From contig JAXIVH010000084.1 of the NCBI GenBank assembly GCA_036785325.1, positions 434,001 to 498,000 on the forward strand: a stretch of 64,000 nt of DNA. The letters run 5' to 3'. Origin of the DNA: Urophycis tenuis. Its lineage: Eukaryota; Chordata; Actinopteri; Gadiformes; Phycidae. Positions 1 through 9,924 of the stretch are shown piece after piece; the stretch's first letter is position 1; each line of letters starts with the position of its first letter. Both the position numbers and the translations under genes were made by a program. The notes under the pieces are model-generated. The model was not told where the DNA came from, did no database searches, and saw only the letters and a list, made by a program, of their open reading frames with translations.

Positions 1-336
1 ATTATGAGAAATGGTGATCTACGGGAGAATAAACATTTGAAAGACATTTTGAATACCAAATGCCTGAGAGTCGATATTGAATTGTAAGTTGTATATTGCA
101 TGTATTCTATATGTATTCTGTATTAAGGCTTTAGTGTGTTTATTTTGTATTTTTTAAACCACGTGCACATGTAAACCACGTGCTTCGTTATGACGTCCGA
201 GGAGTGACGCGGGCAAGCTCGATTAGCGTCTATGACTTGACGTCATAATGAAGCCCGGCAGCAAATTTCTGAAAAGTACCGTTGCTAATAATATGATCTC
301 AAAGCAATGACACGGACAGTAAAATACAATACTCAC
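1..336 (-). other. Intron 1 of the minus-strand repeat gene (copy 0), partial
   Basis: This non-coding stretch begins on the minus strand with the donor GTGAGTATTG (336 downward). It contains two CACGTG E-boxes (160-165 and 177-182) and a perfect TGACGTCA palindrome (238-245). These could be regulatory, but they sit downstream of the predicted transcription start, inside the intron. The 1-140 part is one of three related modules that recur in introns 1 and 2. Confidence 0.5.
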
Positions 337-402
337 AGGATCCAGACAAATCTCGTTTTTGTTTTTCCACATTTTCGCAAAAGTAATGTTGTTACCTGTC
401 AT
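337..402 (-). CDS. Exon 1 of minus-strand repeat gene (copy 0, rest left of window)
   Basis: The function is not recognised. The exon runs from an ATG (402-400) through 22 codons, starting MTGNNITFAKMWKNK and ending in LDP. It stops at a consensus donor with GTGAGT immediately after codon 22 (phase 0). A TATA box lies about 60 nt upstream, and a three-codon upstream ORF precedes the ATG. The same exon occurs at 22417-22482 and 41418-41483, with one residue change in C. In those units a phase-0 acceptor and an open exon follow about 1 kb downstream, which supports this as a true first coding exon. It could still be a chance ORF beside a conserved donor. Confidence 0.5.
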
Positions 403-460
403 ACACAAATCACTTCACACTTCTTCACGTTATCATCAAGACAAAATGACGGTACCGGGT

Positions 461-545
461 TTTATACTGACCTCTGGTGGCGTCCTTGGTTACGAGCAAC
501 CAATAAGTGTTCAGTGTTTGGCGTCAATATAATCATTACTGATTG
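461..545 (-). promoter_or_regulatory. TATA/CCAAT promoter of the minus-strand gene (copy 0)
   Basis: On the minus strand a TATAAA (466-461) is preceded by an inverted CCAAT box (500-504), about 34 nt upstream, and a CCAAT box (545-541), about 75 nt upstream. A start about 30 nt downstream of the TATA would lie near position 436 and give a leader of about 35 nt before the exon 1 ATG. The layout matches NF-Y/TATA vertebrate promoters. Expression is inferred, not shown. Confidence 0.5.
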
Positions 546-734
546 GCTGGTCGGCTTCCGGGAAATGTTAGCTTGAATATATGGTAATTATGCTACGATG
601 TTACGATATAGATCTATATATATGAGATCGTCTATATATTGATATATCTATATATAGAGACATAGTTTAGTAAATAATTGTATTACTTTATTTTTATTTC
701 CACATACCCGCGACACGTGTTGAAAATAAATTGC

Positions 735-767
<33 letters not shown>

Positions 768-1130
768 ACTGCTCATGGGCTGGCAGTACTGCATCGGATC
801 ACATACAATGTGAAGCAACACATGATATATATACACTAATATCAACTACTAACGGCAGTGTGTAATACGTGTTGGAGTCTCCAATGCATTTGTTTTTTCA
901 GCAGAAGCTTTTTTTCTGAAACCAACGCGGCTGACAAAGCATACAATTAATATTGGAGCAGCTTCTTGGAGGCTACAACTAAGTATGCCTCATACACAAT
1001 CCAATTTCCAAAATATCTCCCCATACATTTTGAATAGTTTACTTTTTAACATTTTGACGAGCCACCCGAACACGAATGCAGACTGATTTTCTGATGTATT
1101 GTTCACTCTTGAGGTGTTCGGATTGTTGTG
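546..1130. other. Intergenic sequence, unit A
   Basis: The stretch holds AT-rich TA-step DNA (600-660), the CA microsatellite, and sequence conserved in B and C without an open frame longer than about 65 codons. I see no gene here. Confidence 0.6.
742..769. repeat. (CA)n microsatellite, unit A
   Basis: Fourteen CA dinucleotides follow a short CT run. The equivalent tracts in B (22842-22899) and C (41829-41944) are longer and interrupted by CG steps, so this is a length-variable marker between units. Confidence 0.97.
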
Positions 1131-1400
1131 ATGTGTAACAGCAGAGTTACTGGTACAGCTTGTAGTATGGAATGTAAACAATTATTATTACATCTTACAG
1201 CTGCCACTTATTTTGTTTCCAGTCATGTCATGCGGGGACCAAGCCGAGAAGGACACAAGCTAGCTACTTTGTTGAAATCAAATTATATTCCTCACAGGAA
1301 AGAGGTAAGCTTTTTTAAGTCACATAACATTTGTCCTTCATACAGTTTGTTTAATGAGGAAGTTGTTGTGGAAATTTCCTCAGCTGCTGGTGAAGAATGA
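1131..1400 (+). other. Conserved plus-strand ORF, unit A copy (shifted and shortened)
   Basis: This 90-codon ORF begins ATG TGT AAC and ends in TGA at 1398-1400. A possible internal exon is bracketed by an acceptor-like TTTCCAG near 1220 and GAG|GTAAGC near 1304. In unit B the same frame runs 41 codons further, because A and C carry one extra nucleotide near 1391 that shifts the frame. The protein has no family I know. It may be a fragment of an old gene or element, or a chance ORF. Confidence 0.25.
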
Positions 1401-1743
1401 AATAGAGACTTCTGCCGGCCGACAAGGTTTTATTTTCTTTGCAAAGAAAAGGTCAATCAACACGCGAGCTGTGAAAGATGAAGAAAGACCCAGAGCATGG
1501 GGATACCTAAACATTTATACCTGAGGAACACCCCCTAGAGTATGCTTTACATCCATGTGTCTGCTGCAGGAGCCGGCCCCCCAGGGAGGGTTTTCACACC
1601 CTTTGCCCACTGCAGGTATCTTGCGCTGACCCCCCGTGGATGTGCTTTACACCTATAGGGTATCCTGCAGGACTTTGTATTTAGGTGCAAAGTTAAGTCT
1701 AAACATCACACAAAACAATTTGGTACCTTATGTTAGGAAGGGT

Positions 1744-2102
1744 GGGCGGCACGGTGGTGCAGTGGTTAGCACTGTCGCCTCACAGCAAGAGGGTTCTGGG
1801 TTCGAATCCACCTGGGACCCGGGACCTTTCTGTGTGGAGTTTGCATGTTCTCCCCGTGCTTGCGTGGGTACTCCGGCTTCCTCCCACAGACCAAAAACCA
1901 TGCAGGTTGGGGATTAGGTTGGTGTCTCCAAATTGACCATAGGTGTGAATGGTTGTTTGTCTATGTATGTTAGCCCTGTGATAGGCTGGCGACCTGTCCA
2001 GGGTGTACCCTGCCTCTCGCCCGTTGCAGCTGGGATTGGCTCCAGCCCCCCCGCGACCCTCGTAGAGGATAAGCGGTTACGATAATGGATGGATGGATGG
2101 AT
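1744..2102 (+). mobile_element. tRNA-derived SINE, full length
   Basis: The element has a pol III A box TGGTGCAGTGG (1755-1765) and a B box GGTTCGAATCC (1799-1809), spaced as in tRNA-derived SINEs. A long body follows, and it ends in a GGAT/ATGG tandem tail (2085-2102). The GGCGGCACGG head and GGATAAGCGG near the 3' end are typical of a very common teleost repeat family. It is absent from units B and C, where a Ty1/copia relic occupies the same place. Confidence 0.85.
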
Positions 2103-2608
2103 GTTCACAACGAGTAAAATAAGGATTACAATTTACATCTCTGAGATGGATATGTAGATGCTGGGGACAACAAAGCGCTCTGTACATCATCATTGAGTAA
2201 ATGTGAATGGAACGGTATTTGTTTTATTGATGTCAACGTTCTCGAAACGGTGCTATAAATTGTTAAATAGAATAAGCATTTAATGGGCCCTATCATAGTT
2301 GAAAACATATGGATGGCAACACTTCAGTAGGTGTCACTGGGTACGGTATGTAATGGTTTTCAAGGATAAAATGTTGATTTCAGTCAGTGACCTTTTATAT
2401 TTGTCTGTAGTGTTGTGTTGGATGTGACTGAGTACTTGTAGTGTATGGTTAGCTGTTCACACTATACGTAAAGGAGATGTTTGTTTGTTTGTTTGAGATG
2501 TATGTTTGCCTTGAGGTTGGTTGCAAGCAACTCAAGTTTATGGTGTTACGAGCTCAGAGGTGCAAAGAAGCCAGTTGTTTGACAATAGCTTTGGCCACAG
2601 GAGGTACC
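2103..2608. other. Non-coding sequence shared with unit B
   Basis: The sequence is nearly identical to 26951-27459 of unit B and lacks any convincing ORF. It begins directly after the SINE tail, which marks the right junction of the variable site. Nothing else is seen. Confidence 0.6.
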
Positions 2609-2954
2609 TGTCACGCCAACTCCTCCCCCTCTACCTCGATCGGCGTCACCGGTCCCGGCACTACAACCCCCAGAATCCCCGGCGGCCATTAGCAGGCACC
2701 TGTGTCTAATTCCAAATGTGTCTCACCTGTGTCTTGTTTGTTTCCCTTCATAACCTTGTGTGTCCATCTCCCCATGGTGAGTTGTTGTATTTGTATTGAG
2801 TACATGAATGTACTTTGACTTTGGTTATTTGATAGACGCACACACCTCGCTGTGGGCGCCTGTACTGGTTTCGTCCGCCAGCTAAATAAACTCTGTTCCA
2901 CCGTATACGTTGCTTGGTCTCGCGCTTGTCTCCGCTCAACCCCGTAGTGTCACA
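2609..2954 (+). mobile_element. LTR of a Ty3-type retroelement, unit A
   Basis: The block begins TGTCACGCC and ends in TGTCACA. It contains an AATAAA polyadenylation signal near 2884 and is followed at once by a leader and a gag-like ATG (2971). The same 346-bp block is at 27460-27805, and its first 45 bp recur alone at 4390-4434. No second LTR in direct orientation follows, so the element is truncated. The Ty3 assignment rests on general LTR layout only. Confidence 0.6.
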
Positions 2955-2970
2955 GAACAACTCACCACCT

Positions 2971-3684
2971 ATGGAGACAGCGGACCAGGCAGCGGAGGAG
3001 CCCACGCTTGCCTCCGTGCTCAATCGGCTCGCTACCGACGACGTATTGGAGCAGCAGATCACGAGCACGGAGGCACTGCTCCGTGAGCTTCTCCGGCGCT
3101 TGCCGGCGACGAGTGGAGGAGTCCCAGCCCCAGCAGAGAGGGATCCATACTGGGGCACCCGTTTGGCACGGGGGGGACCTCGGTCAGCCGGACGGGCCAC
3201 CAAGCCTCAGAACGGGCCAGCTGAGGCCAACCCAGCGGGGAAAGGAGGCCGCTGCGGCCCAGCGGCGGAGACAGGAGGGCGCTGCGGCCCAGCGGGGAAG
3301 ACAGGAGGCCGCTGCGGCCCAGCGGGGACAGGAGGGCGCTGCGGCCCAGCGGGGAAGACAGGAGGGCGCTGCGGCCCAGCGGGGAAGACAGGAGGCCGCT
3401 GCGGCCCAGCGGGGTTGACAGGTTTTCTTCGACTTAAGACTTTGTTTGTTCATTCTGGAATCCCAAGCCAGCAAACACGGAGCTGGAGGATTATAAAGGT
3501 TTGTTCATCGAGGTCAAATCACCTCCTTTTCAATCTGGGCCATAGGCCTACTTGTCAAAAATCTGACCACCACTATTATAAACATCTGAACATTGTAAGA
3601 TTTCTTAGAGGCATAAAAAATACGTTATTCTTAAATGACGACGTTTTTAAAGGTCCGGTGTGTAAACTCAAGGTGGCCTCCTAG
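2971..3684 (+). pseudogene. Gag-like N-terminal fragment behind the LTR
   Basis: The reading frame starts METADQAAEEP and has a short helical segment rich in Leu and Arg (about residues 12-48). It then runs through a Gly/Cys/Pro-rich 10-residue repeat encoded by the 30-bp minisatellite. After 3421 the frame enters sequence that is unrelated to the element in unit C. No capsid major homology region, zinc knuckle, protease or polymerase follows, so this is a stump. The N-terminus resembles gag starts of fish Ty3 elements only in position and composition. Confidence 0.45.
3236..3420. repeat. 30-bp coding minisatellite (about 6 copies)
   Basis: The motif has the core GCTGCGGCCCAGCGGGG and a period of 30 bp, which encodes a 10-residue GGRCGPAGKT-type repeat in frame with the gag-like ORF. 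Unit B has about two copies (28113-28172). Unit C has about four in inverted orientation (47026-47155). Confidence 0.9.
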
Positions 3685-4041
3685 CGGTGAGGTTGCAGAT
3701 TGCAACCAACTGAACCCCCCTCCCACTCACTCCTACTGTATAATTGACTAAAACAAGTTTACAAAATAAGCGCACAATAATACGAGATCTCAGATGGGAG
3801 TTTGCTCTGCGCCTCTCGTCGTTTCTTTACAGTTTACATGGAGAATGATTTACAAGGTAGGAAAGAAAAAAACCCTTTCAATCCAGAGCCTGACCTGGGG
3901 GTTAGAAACAATAGATACTTTATTGAACCCTGTGGGAAAATTCAAGGTCCCAGTAGCTTACAAGACATCAATTAATTGAACCTGATATATTGTTGTGTAT
4001 TATTGTTGTATATCAGTATTTTCAAAGTCTTTCTCCCGGCC
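3421..4041. other. Non-coding shared sequence with an interspersed-repeat fragment
   Basis: The same sequence follows the gag stump in B (28175 on) and stands alone in C (48471-48962). Positions 3908-3975 resemble the common teleost repeat end with the phrase ACTTTATTGA and an AAATTCAAGG core. No gene is supported. Confidence 0.55.
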
Positions 4042-4389
4042 GTTGTAGACGTTGTGTTCACTTTCCTCGTAGTTCCTTCAGGGGGCGTGCTTTCCCTGAG
4101 AAGTCGGCCTTACACGACAGACAAGCGCTCCCATTATTTGCCCTCATACCTCGGTGCCTGTGGAGTGTGGAAGATATTAAAACGACAGCTAGAGGGTTTA
4201 AACCAAGAATGACGTTGGCGAATATGAATGGAGAGAAATGAAGGACTACTCACAGCTGACTTTTTCCTTGATTAGCGTTTTCGCTTTGGCAGCTGGTTGT
4301 TTTTAAGTGAGTGCCGACAAAAGCAGCAAGGGGGAACACTGTGCGTTCCTTCTAAACATATAACATACTTGGCTTTACATTAATCACAT
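4042..4389. repeat. 350-bp flank duplication, left copy
   Basis: This block, from GTTGTAGACG to AATCACATGAC, is repeated in direct orientation at 8522-8868 on the other side of the A-only insertion. Unit B has it once (about 29468-29813). It is far too long for a transposase target-site duplication and points to a recombination or replication-based event. Confidence 0.85.
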
Positions 4390-4434
4390 GACTGTCACAC
4401 CAACTCCTCCCCCTCTACCTCGATCGGCGTCGCC
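4390..4434 (+). mobile_element. LTR 5'-end fragment
   Basis: About 45 bp match the first bases of the LTR at 2609 (TGTCACACCAACTCC against TGTCACGCC and onward). The fragment sits exactly at the junction between the left flank copy and the TIR element, so LTR sequence took part in the rearrangement. Confidence 0.75.
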
Positions 4435-5197
4435 TGTCTATTGGAGAAGCATCTCGCTGCGGCCCGCGGGAAGGCGCGGTTTGACATCACGCCCCGCCCA
4501 CATCAAGCACAGGTGGCTTCTGGGATAAAGTAGCCCAAATAAAAACAACAGACGAAAACAATGCCATTTTCTCCCACAGAAGATCGCAGTTTCCACTATT
4601 CGATGGCGGTAAGTATCATGCACCGATATGTTTAATCGTTAACATTTTACATTTATGTCTGATAGATAGCCTTGACATAAATAATCTCGGATTATTTGAT
4701 TGATGGCGATGTTCCTATGACTCCAATTTTTAACGGTAGTGTATACCCGGATTAATGTGTACATGATTTGTGTTTAATAATTGGTACTTTTTGGTTGATT
4801 TAAAGCACAAAACATTGAATTAATTCGGTGGTAAACATTTTCAATTTTTAAGAAGCGATCTTTCCAGTGTTACCTGTTACGTAAGACACTAATGACGTTG
4901 TGACATCATTAGTTTCAAAAGATTCAAAAGAAATAATAAATATAATAAAAGAAATGTTTACTTTTCATATTGTAATAGAGTAGCCTAATACAAAGATCTA
5001 GATAAGAAAACGCATTAGTCAGATCTAAAGACTTGTGTAGTGTACACATTAGAGGGGAAGAAGTGAAACTGTTAATCTAGTTAGTACACCAGATTGTGCT
5101 TAAATTCAAAATGGTTCTTGTTTTATTACTATATTAATGGATTCTTGTTAGCAGAAGGTCTTCTCTTTATTCTTTTAATCTTATCTTTATTCCTCAG

Positions 5198-5348
5198 CAT
5201 CCTACACATTTTGATGGTCCCCCGCATCCAGGATCATATCTACAGGGTGGATCCTATAAATGCCCCTGCTGCTTGTATTCCTGCAATAAATCGCACCAGA
5301 TACAGCTCCACTTAGATAATCACATGAAGCTTGCAGTGCAGCATAAAG
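5198..5348 (+). pseudogene. Zinc-finger-like exon 1 in the TIR element
   Basis: The segment follows a TTCCTCAG acceptor and ends at an AAAG|GTAGGG donor. Its open frame contains YKCPCCLYSC and a downstream HLDNHMKLAVQHK, giving a Cys-x2-Cys then His-spaced pattern as in C2H2 fingers. It is probably part of a protein carried by the transposon. Its donor phase (1) does not fit directly to the next recognisable exon (phase 0), so an exon is missing from my model or the gene is broken. Confidence 0.4.
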
Positions 5349-5558
5349 GTAGGGTGTAATCGGATGGACAATGAGTGTGTGGCATATGCATGGATGCAGG
5401 GTGCGATTTGCAAGGAGGCTTAATTGTTTTTTATTAACATTTATCCCCCCATGATCATTCATGACAGGAAGTGATGTGATTGGTGATGAAAAAAAAGAGA
5501 TAGAAAAGGTCCTTTTGCGTTTATGCTTAAACAACTGGACTATCTTTTTTGTTTACAG

Positions 5559-5816
5559 GACTGCAAATGCAGTTTACCTTGCAGGACGTCCTCACATTTT
5601 CATTGTGTTGATTGTAACACAACTATCATCCGGAAAGACCAATTCAAACAACATTTACAAGATCATCTGTCCGCACCTGCCCCCTCCTCGCAGCCTCCAG
5701 CCACCATTGCTGCTGCCCCCCCCTCCTCGCAGCCTCAGGTAGCCTCCACTGCTGTGCCCTCCTTGCAGCCTCCAGCCTCCACTGCTGCTGTGCCCTCCTT
5801 GCAGCCTAGCTACTAG
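5559..5816 (+). pseudogene. Zinc-finger-like exon 2 with Pro/Ala/Ser tail
   Basis: The segment follows a TTTACAG acceptor and encodes a Cys-rich start (DCKCSLPCRTSS), then HFHCVDCNTTIIRKD with a QFKQHLQDH end, which is a C2H2-like spacing. A low-complexity tail rich in Pro, Ser, Gln and Ala follows, built from a repeated PSLQPPAST-type motif, and it stops at TAG (5814-5816). I do not recognise the family. Confidence 0.4.
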
Positions 5817-6879
5817 AAAATGACACCCTTGACAGGTATGTACAGTCATCTTTGTTGATGACATGCCTCAATGACCATTGGTAGGTCTTTTCTCTCAATT
5901 ATCACATAAATGACTTCACTCAGTTTGACTGTTTACCTTCGGTAGGTAATTCCAATGCCATACTATGTAGGCCTTATTCAATTGTACAATTGTTGTTCAA
6001 TTTTTCATTTGTAGTCATGGCCAAGTCTTCGCACATTGGACGGCAGAGTGCCAGGAGCTACTAAGTGGCAATTATTCCCCAGTGTTTAGGCTGAAGAGAA
6101 CGCGTAAACTGGACTATGAGGTTAGTCCTGAGGAAGAACCTCATACACAAATTGCTGAGCTGAATGTTGTGGGTTTGTGAGGGTGTTGGGTGTCTATTTA
6201 ACTTTTTTCCCCCAATAGGATTGGATAGAGAACATGCCAGTACCTCCAAAGAAACACTAGTATATCAATATCAAGCGGTTAAGTAATTCTGAAATTTACA
6301 CTCCTTTTCCTGTTCCAAGGCATGCCGAGGGAATCTGATATATAACATCTTTTTCCACAACCATGTGTGACCGGAGCGCCGTTAACCCCCTCCCCTTCCC
6401 AGCTGGAGCGGTGATTGATGGGCGGTGCTTTGCCGCTCCATGCTGATATAGAGGGGGGTCATACCTGGCTCCTTTGCTCTCTCTCTCTCCTTCCGGGTCG
6501 GCTGACGCCGTGGTGGCTGTGGCCAGGGTTAACAACCGGAGTCAGGAAGGTGGCTGGTTATGCCCGTGTGCCGGTCGGTGTGTCCCTTAGAGGCACACAG
6601 TGTTTCGTGACCAGGCTCAGGTATTGTGCGCACCGCGCCTTTTCCTCCTCCCATTCAGCAATGCGATGCGTAATGGTGACGCGGTCCTCCTCTCTGTGGC
6701 AGTGTGGCGCGCTGTGTTGGTATCAGTCGGGTTGCATTGCCGAGGGCTCTCCTGAGTGTGTGTCCGGCCTCCGTCGGTAAGTCGGCATTGTCCGCCTTCT
6801 TTTCTGTAAGCAATTTCCTACCTATAGTGATGATCACTCTCTGTGCTGCAGCTTGGTGCGTCCCTCCCCTGGCACACTA

Positions 6880-6930
6880 TTAGTCATTAGTCATTAGTCA
6901 TTAGTCATTAGTCATTAGTTATTAGTCATT
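6880..6930. repeat. 7-bp tandem repeat (AGTCATT)n
   Basis: About seven head-to-tail copies of AGTCATT lie inside the A-only TIR element, one with a C-to-T change. Confidence 0.95.
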
Positions 6931-6962
6931 TGGTTTATTTGGTTTGTAATTGGGAAGGTTGT

Positions 6963-6964
<2 letters not shown>

Positions 6965-7010
<46 letters not shown>
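6965..7010. repeat. (GT)n microsatellite
   Basis: This is an uninterrupted GT tract of about 22 units inside the A-only element. A shorter interrupted GT tract follows near 7118-7140. Confidence 0.97.
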
Positions 7011-7013
<3 letters not shown>

Positions 7014-8048
7014 CATATCAGGCCTGGTTTAAATATTTTGTGCTTTTCTTTTGTTGACAGGTGCTGTGGGCCCAAGGCGGCGACCTCATCCCTGGTGGTG
7101 GGTTTTGTTCACCCCCTGAGTGTGTGTGTGTGCGTGTGTGCCACGGGTGTATTTGGTTCACCCCCTTTCTTTGATTTTGGTTGCCGTGGTAAGCCCCAGC
7201 TCTGTCTTCCCCTTTATCTTTAGTTACTCCTTATTTGGCCTATTTCAAATTTGACAATTAAACCGACAAACCTTCCACATTTTATGATTGTGAAGGTTCA
7301 TATGCTGTGTTATTAAAAATAAAGTGTTTTGTAATTTTCCATACGCTGTCTCTGACCTTGTGGTGATTCGAACCTGTGTGACCTTAGTCAATCCTACTAA
7401 CAAACTATTTCCTGGGGCGCAACTCCCCAGGTGGCATTGTTGGCAACATACATACATACATAAATAACCCTCCACTCATGGAATGTGAATTTTGACATGT
7501 TGTTTAAGGAATGAGAATATTGTCCTTGCATCATTTGCATCAGTTGGGTATAAATAACTTGTTACCAGCTGAAAGAAAATGTCCCATACAGTAATTATCC
7601 AATAAAACCTTTTGCTTAGTTAAAATCAGGTGCAACTTTTTTTTCTTTTTCTTTTTTTGGACCGGGCAGTGTAAGAAGATATGTGTTGGAAGAGCATCTA
7701 TTACTGACATACCGGATGCACCAAATGTTCTGATCTTTGTTTAACAGGCAGCGAAACATGGAAGTAGGAGAGTGAAAGGAGGAGCTGATTCAGGAGGCCT
7801 ACACCCTGATCCAGAAACGAGCGTTTTGGTTGCGTTTGTTTGTTTGTTTGTTTGTTTGTTGTCTAGTATTTTTTATATATAACTAATAAAACTCACTATT
7901 ACATGATCTTTGTTATCAAATGTGTGTGTTCTTCATTGGTTTCTAGGAAAGACAGTGAGACTTGAAATAGCTGACTTGTAATATCATTTGTATAATAGTG
8001 TAACGTCCTGGGTGTGTTTGATGTGTGTAGTGTAAGTTCTTGTATAAT

Positions 8049-8167
8049 GACAGACAGACAGACAGACATACTTTATTGATCCCTGAGGGAAATTGCGTTC
8101 ATCACAGTACTCCAGTAAAAAGTAAAAGGTAAAATAAAACAAAGAGGACACGCTACATATAGTAGTG

Positions 8168-8217
<50 letters not shown>
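8049..8217. repeat. Interspersed-repeat fragment with GACA and TA tracts
   Basis: A (GACA)n run (8049-8068) leads into ACTTTATTGATCCCTGAGGG, the hallmark phrase of a widespread teleost retroposon end. About 80 bp later a (TA)n tract follows (8169-8217). The fragment is nested in the A-only element. Confidence 0.7.
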
Positions 8218-8219
<2 letters not shown>

Positions 8220-8521
8220 CCCATTTGGACACTTGATATACCTTGATTTAACATAAAATATTTCACTACTGCACAACGAATGATTTGAGGAGTTCCCATT
8301 TATTATTTCTAATGAAACGTAAGAGTTAGGTTACAAAATCACCTACTGGATATGGATAAACCACTAAAATCGGCGTAATCATGTTTAATCGCAAGCAAAT
8401 CCCATAATGCACTGGTAACGGTCGGGCGCATACAAATCCCAGAAGGCACCTGTGCTTGATGTGGGCGGGGCGTGATGTCAAACCGCGCCTTCCCGCAGGC
8501 TGCAGCGAGACGTACTTGGAG

Positions 8522-8868
8522 GTTGTAGACGTTGTGTTCACTTTCCTCGTAGTTCCTTCAGGGGGCGTGCTTTCCCTGTGTAGAGAAGTCGGCCTTAGAC
8601 GACAGACAAGCGCTCCCACTATTTGCCCTCATACCTCGGTGCCTGTGGAAGATATTAAAACGACAGCCAGAGGGGTTAAACCAAGAATGACGTTGGCGAA
8701 TATGAATGGAGAGAAATGAAGGACTACTCACAGACCTTTTCCTCGATTAGCTTTTTCGCTTTGGAAGCTGGTTGTTTTTAAGTGAGTGCTGGCAAAAGCA
8801 GCAAGGCTGAACACTGTGCGTTCCTTCTAAACATATAAAATACTTGACTTTACATTAATCACATGACG
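8522..8868. repeat. 350-bp flank duplication, right copy
   Basis: This copy is directly repeated from 4042-4389, with small indels (for example an extra GTGTAGA near 8577 and loss of GTGTGGA near 8645). Sequence continues past it into the context seen in unit B, so this side is the continuation of the ancestral locus. Confidence 0.85.
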
Positions 8869-8985
8869 GCATGCCTTCTCCATTTAGACTGAACACTGAG
8901 GCCACACTGCTACACTCTATCCCCTGACCATTTTAGCACCTGAAGTCCACTCTTTTGGCAATATCTTGAGATCCTTGGCAATACC

Positions 8986-9274
8986 CAGGGGCGTAATTTG
9001 CGGGGGAGTTAGGGGGGTCATGACCCCCGCAAAAATCCAATCACACTAATATAACCCCCCCAATATCATAACATCATTCAGATTAATAAAAATATGAAAT
9101 ATTCTGAATGAATAACTTGTTTGTTTTCTTTATTCATTTCATTTGCCAGCAAGATAGTATCGTGTTTTAATCATCTGTAATGTAGCCTACCCCCCCCTCC
9201 CCCACCGACTACTTGGTATTACCTGGCCAACTTATTATAACCCCCCCAATGGTAGACCCAAAGTTACGCCCTTG
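8986..9274. mobile_element. hAT-type MITE with 8-bp target-site duplication, unit A
   Basis: The terminal inverted repeats are CAGGGGCGTAA at the left and the complement of CAAGGGCGTAA at the right. They are flanked by the direct 8-mer GCAATACC (8978-8985 and 9275-9282), the size made by hAT transposases. The interior has C-rich and G-rich runs and no ORF. The orthologous copy is at 29930-30209. Unit C lost the region. Confidence 0.85.
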
Positions 9275-9282
9275 GCAATACC

Positions 9283-9854
9283 AAGTGTAAATGTCCATCC
9301 TTTATATTATGTCTATCCTTTACAGTTCTATTTATTATTATTTTTGTCTTTATTCAGATTATGACAATAATTACACAACTCAAATTCACTTTAACTTTAA
9401 TTGTGATTCACTATATGCAACTGGTCTAAATTTGACTCAACACATCATGTGAGTAATCCAATCAGATTACAGACACTGTACTGGGTGTATACTGAGTATA
9501 CAGTGTATAATGGTCACACATACAGTGACCATCACACCCCCATCATCATCATGGTCTTCGTCATGTCAATTTATCCATATGTGTGTCTGTGTGTGTCTGT
9601 GTGTGTGTGTGGGGGGGGGATGAAGCTGTTGTATAGTTACCTTGTGTTATCTACCCCTTACATACATGCTGTATATATTATACATAAATATTAGACCCCT
9701 TCTGTATAGTTAGGACCACCAGCCAGGCCGGTGTCAATTACCACACACCTGCTAGTTAAGCAGTCAGGAATAGTGGTAGTAGTAGTAGAGTAGCTGGTTA
9801 TCTTTTTTTTCAATAGTCTGCTCGACATTATATGTTATCTAGCATCAGACAGTA
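9283..9854. other. 3' flank of the gene: GT/G tract and non-coding DNA, unit A
   Basis: This is shared non-coding sequence with a short inverted motif around GTATACTGAGTATAC (9488-9502) and a GT tract running into nine G residues (9581-9619). The tract is longer in B and longest in C. No gene is seen. Confidence 0.6.
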
Positions 9855-9860
9855 TTTATT
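9855..9860 (-). terminator. AATAAA polyadenylation signal of the gene, copy A
   Basis: On the minus strand an AATAAA lies about 65 nt downstream of the TAA that ends the repeat reading frame (9927-9925). It is conserved in unit C (49504-49509). In unit B the hexamer reads AATGAA. Confidence 0.45.
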
Positions 9861-9924
9861 TTATATGCTATTAAACTATACAACTATATATCTACTATTT
9901 ATAAAAGACAGTCGCGTTGAATTT

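Larger units (their letters stand above)
4453..8508. mobile_element. Private 4.1-kb element with about 75-bp terminal inverted repeats
   Basis: The left end (CTCGCTGCGG onward, 4453-4530) is the inverted complement of the right end (8430-8508). Both contain GGTTTGACATCACG or its complement. Inside are zinc-finger-like exons (5198-5816), a CpG-richer stretch (6360-6780), a heptamer array, GT and TTTG microsatellites, possible AATAAA signals near 7318 and 7600, and a nested repeat with a TA tract (8050-8217). No transposase catalytic domain is recognisable. The superfamily is undetermined. The element is absent from B and C. Confidence 0.6.

Noticed and set aside
160..245. Two CACGTG E-boxes and a TGACGTCA CRE as core promoter elements
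   Set aside because: They lie downstream of the predicted TATA start, inside intron 1. They could be an intronic enhancer, but nothing in the sequence decides this.
1755..1809. A tRNA gene at the A/B box pair
   Set aside because: The boxes belong to a SINE head; no cloverleaf with a proper anticodon arm and acceptor stem can be drawn.
6415..6780. A 121-codon plus-strand ORF in the CpG-richer stretch of the A-only element
   Set aside because: It has no recognisable domain, and the opposite strand is partly open too. GC-rich composition explains it.
8161..8217. Tyr/Ile-rich ORFs over the TA tract
   Set aside because: They are a microsatellite artefact.
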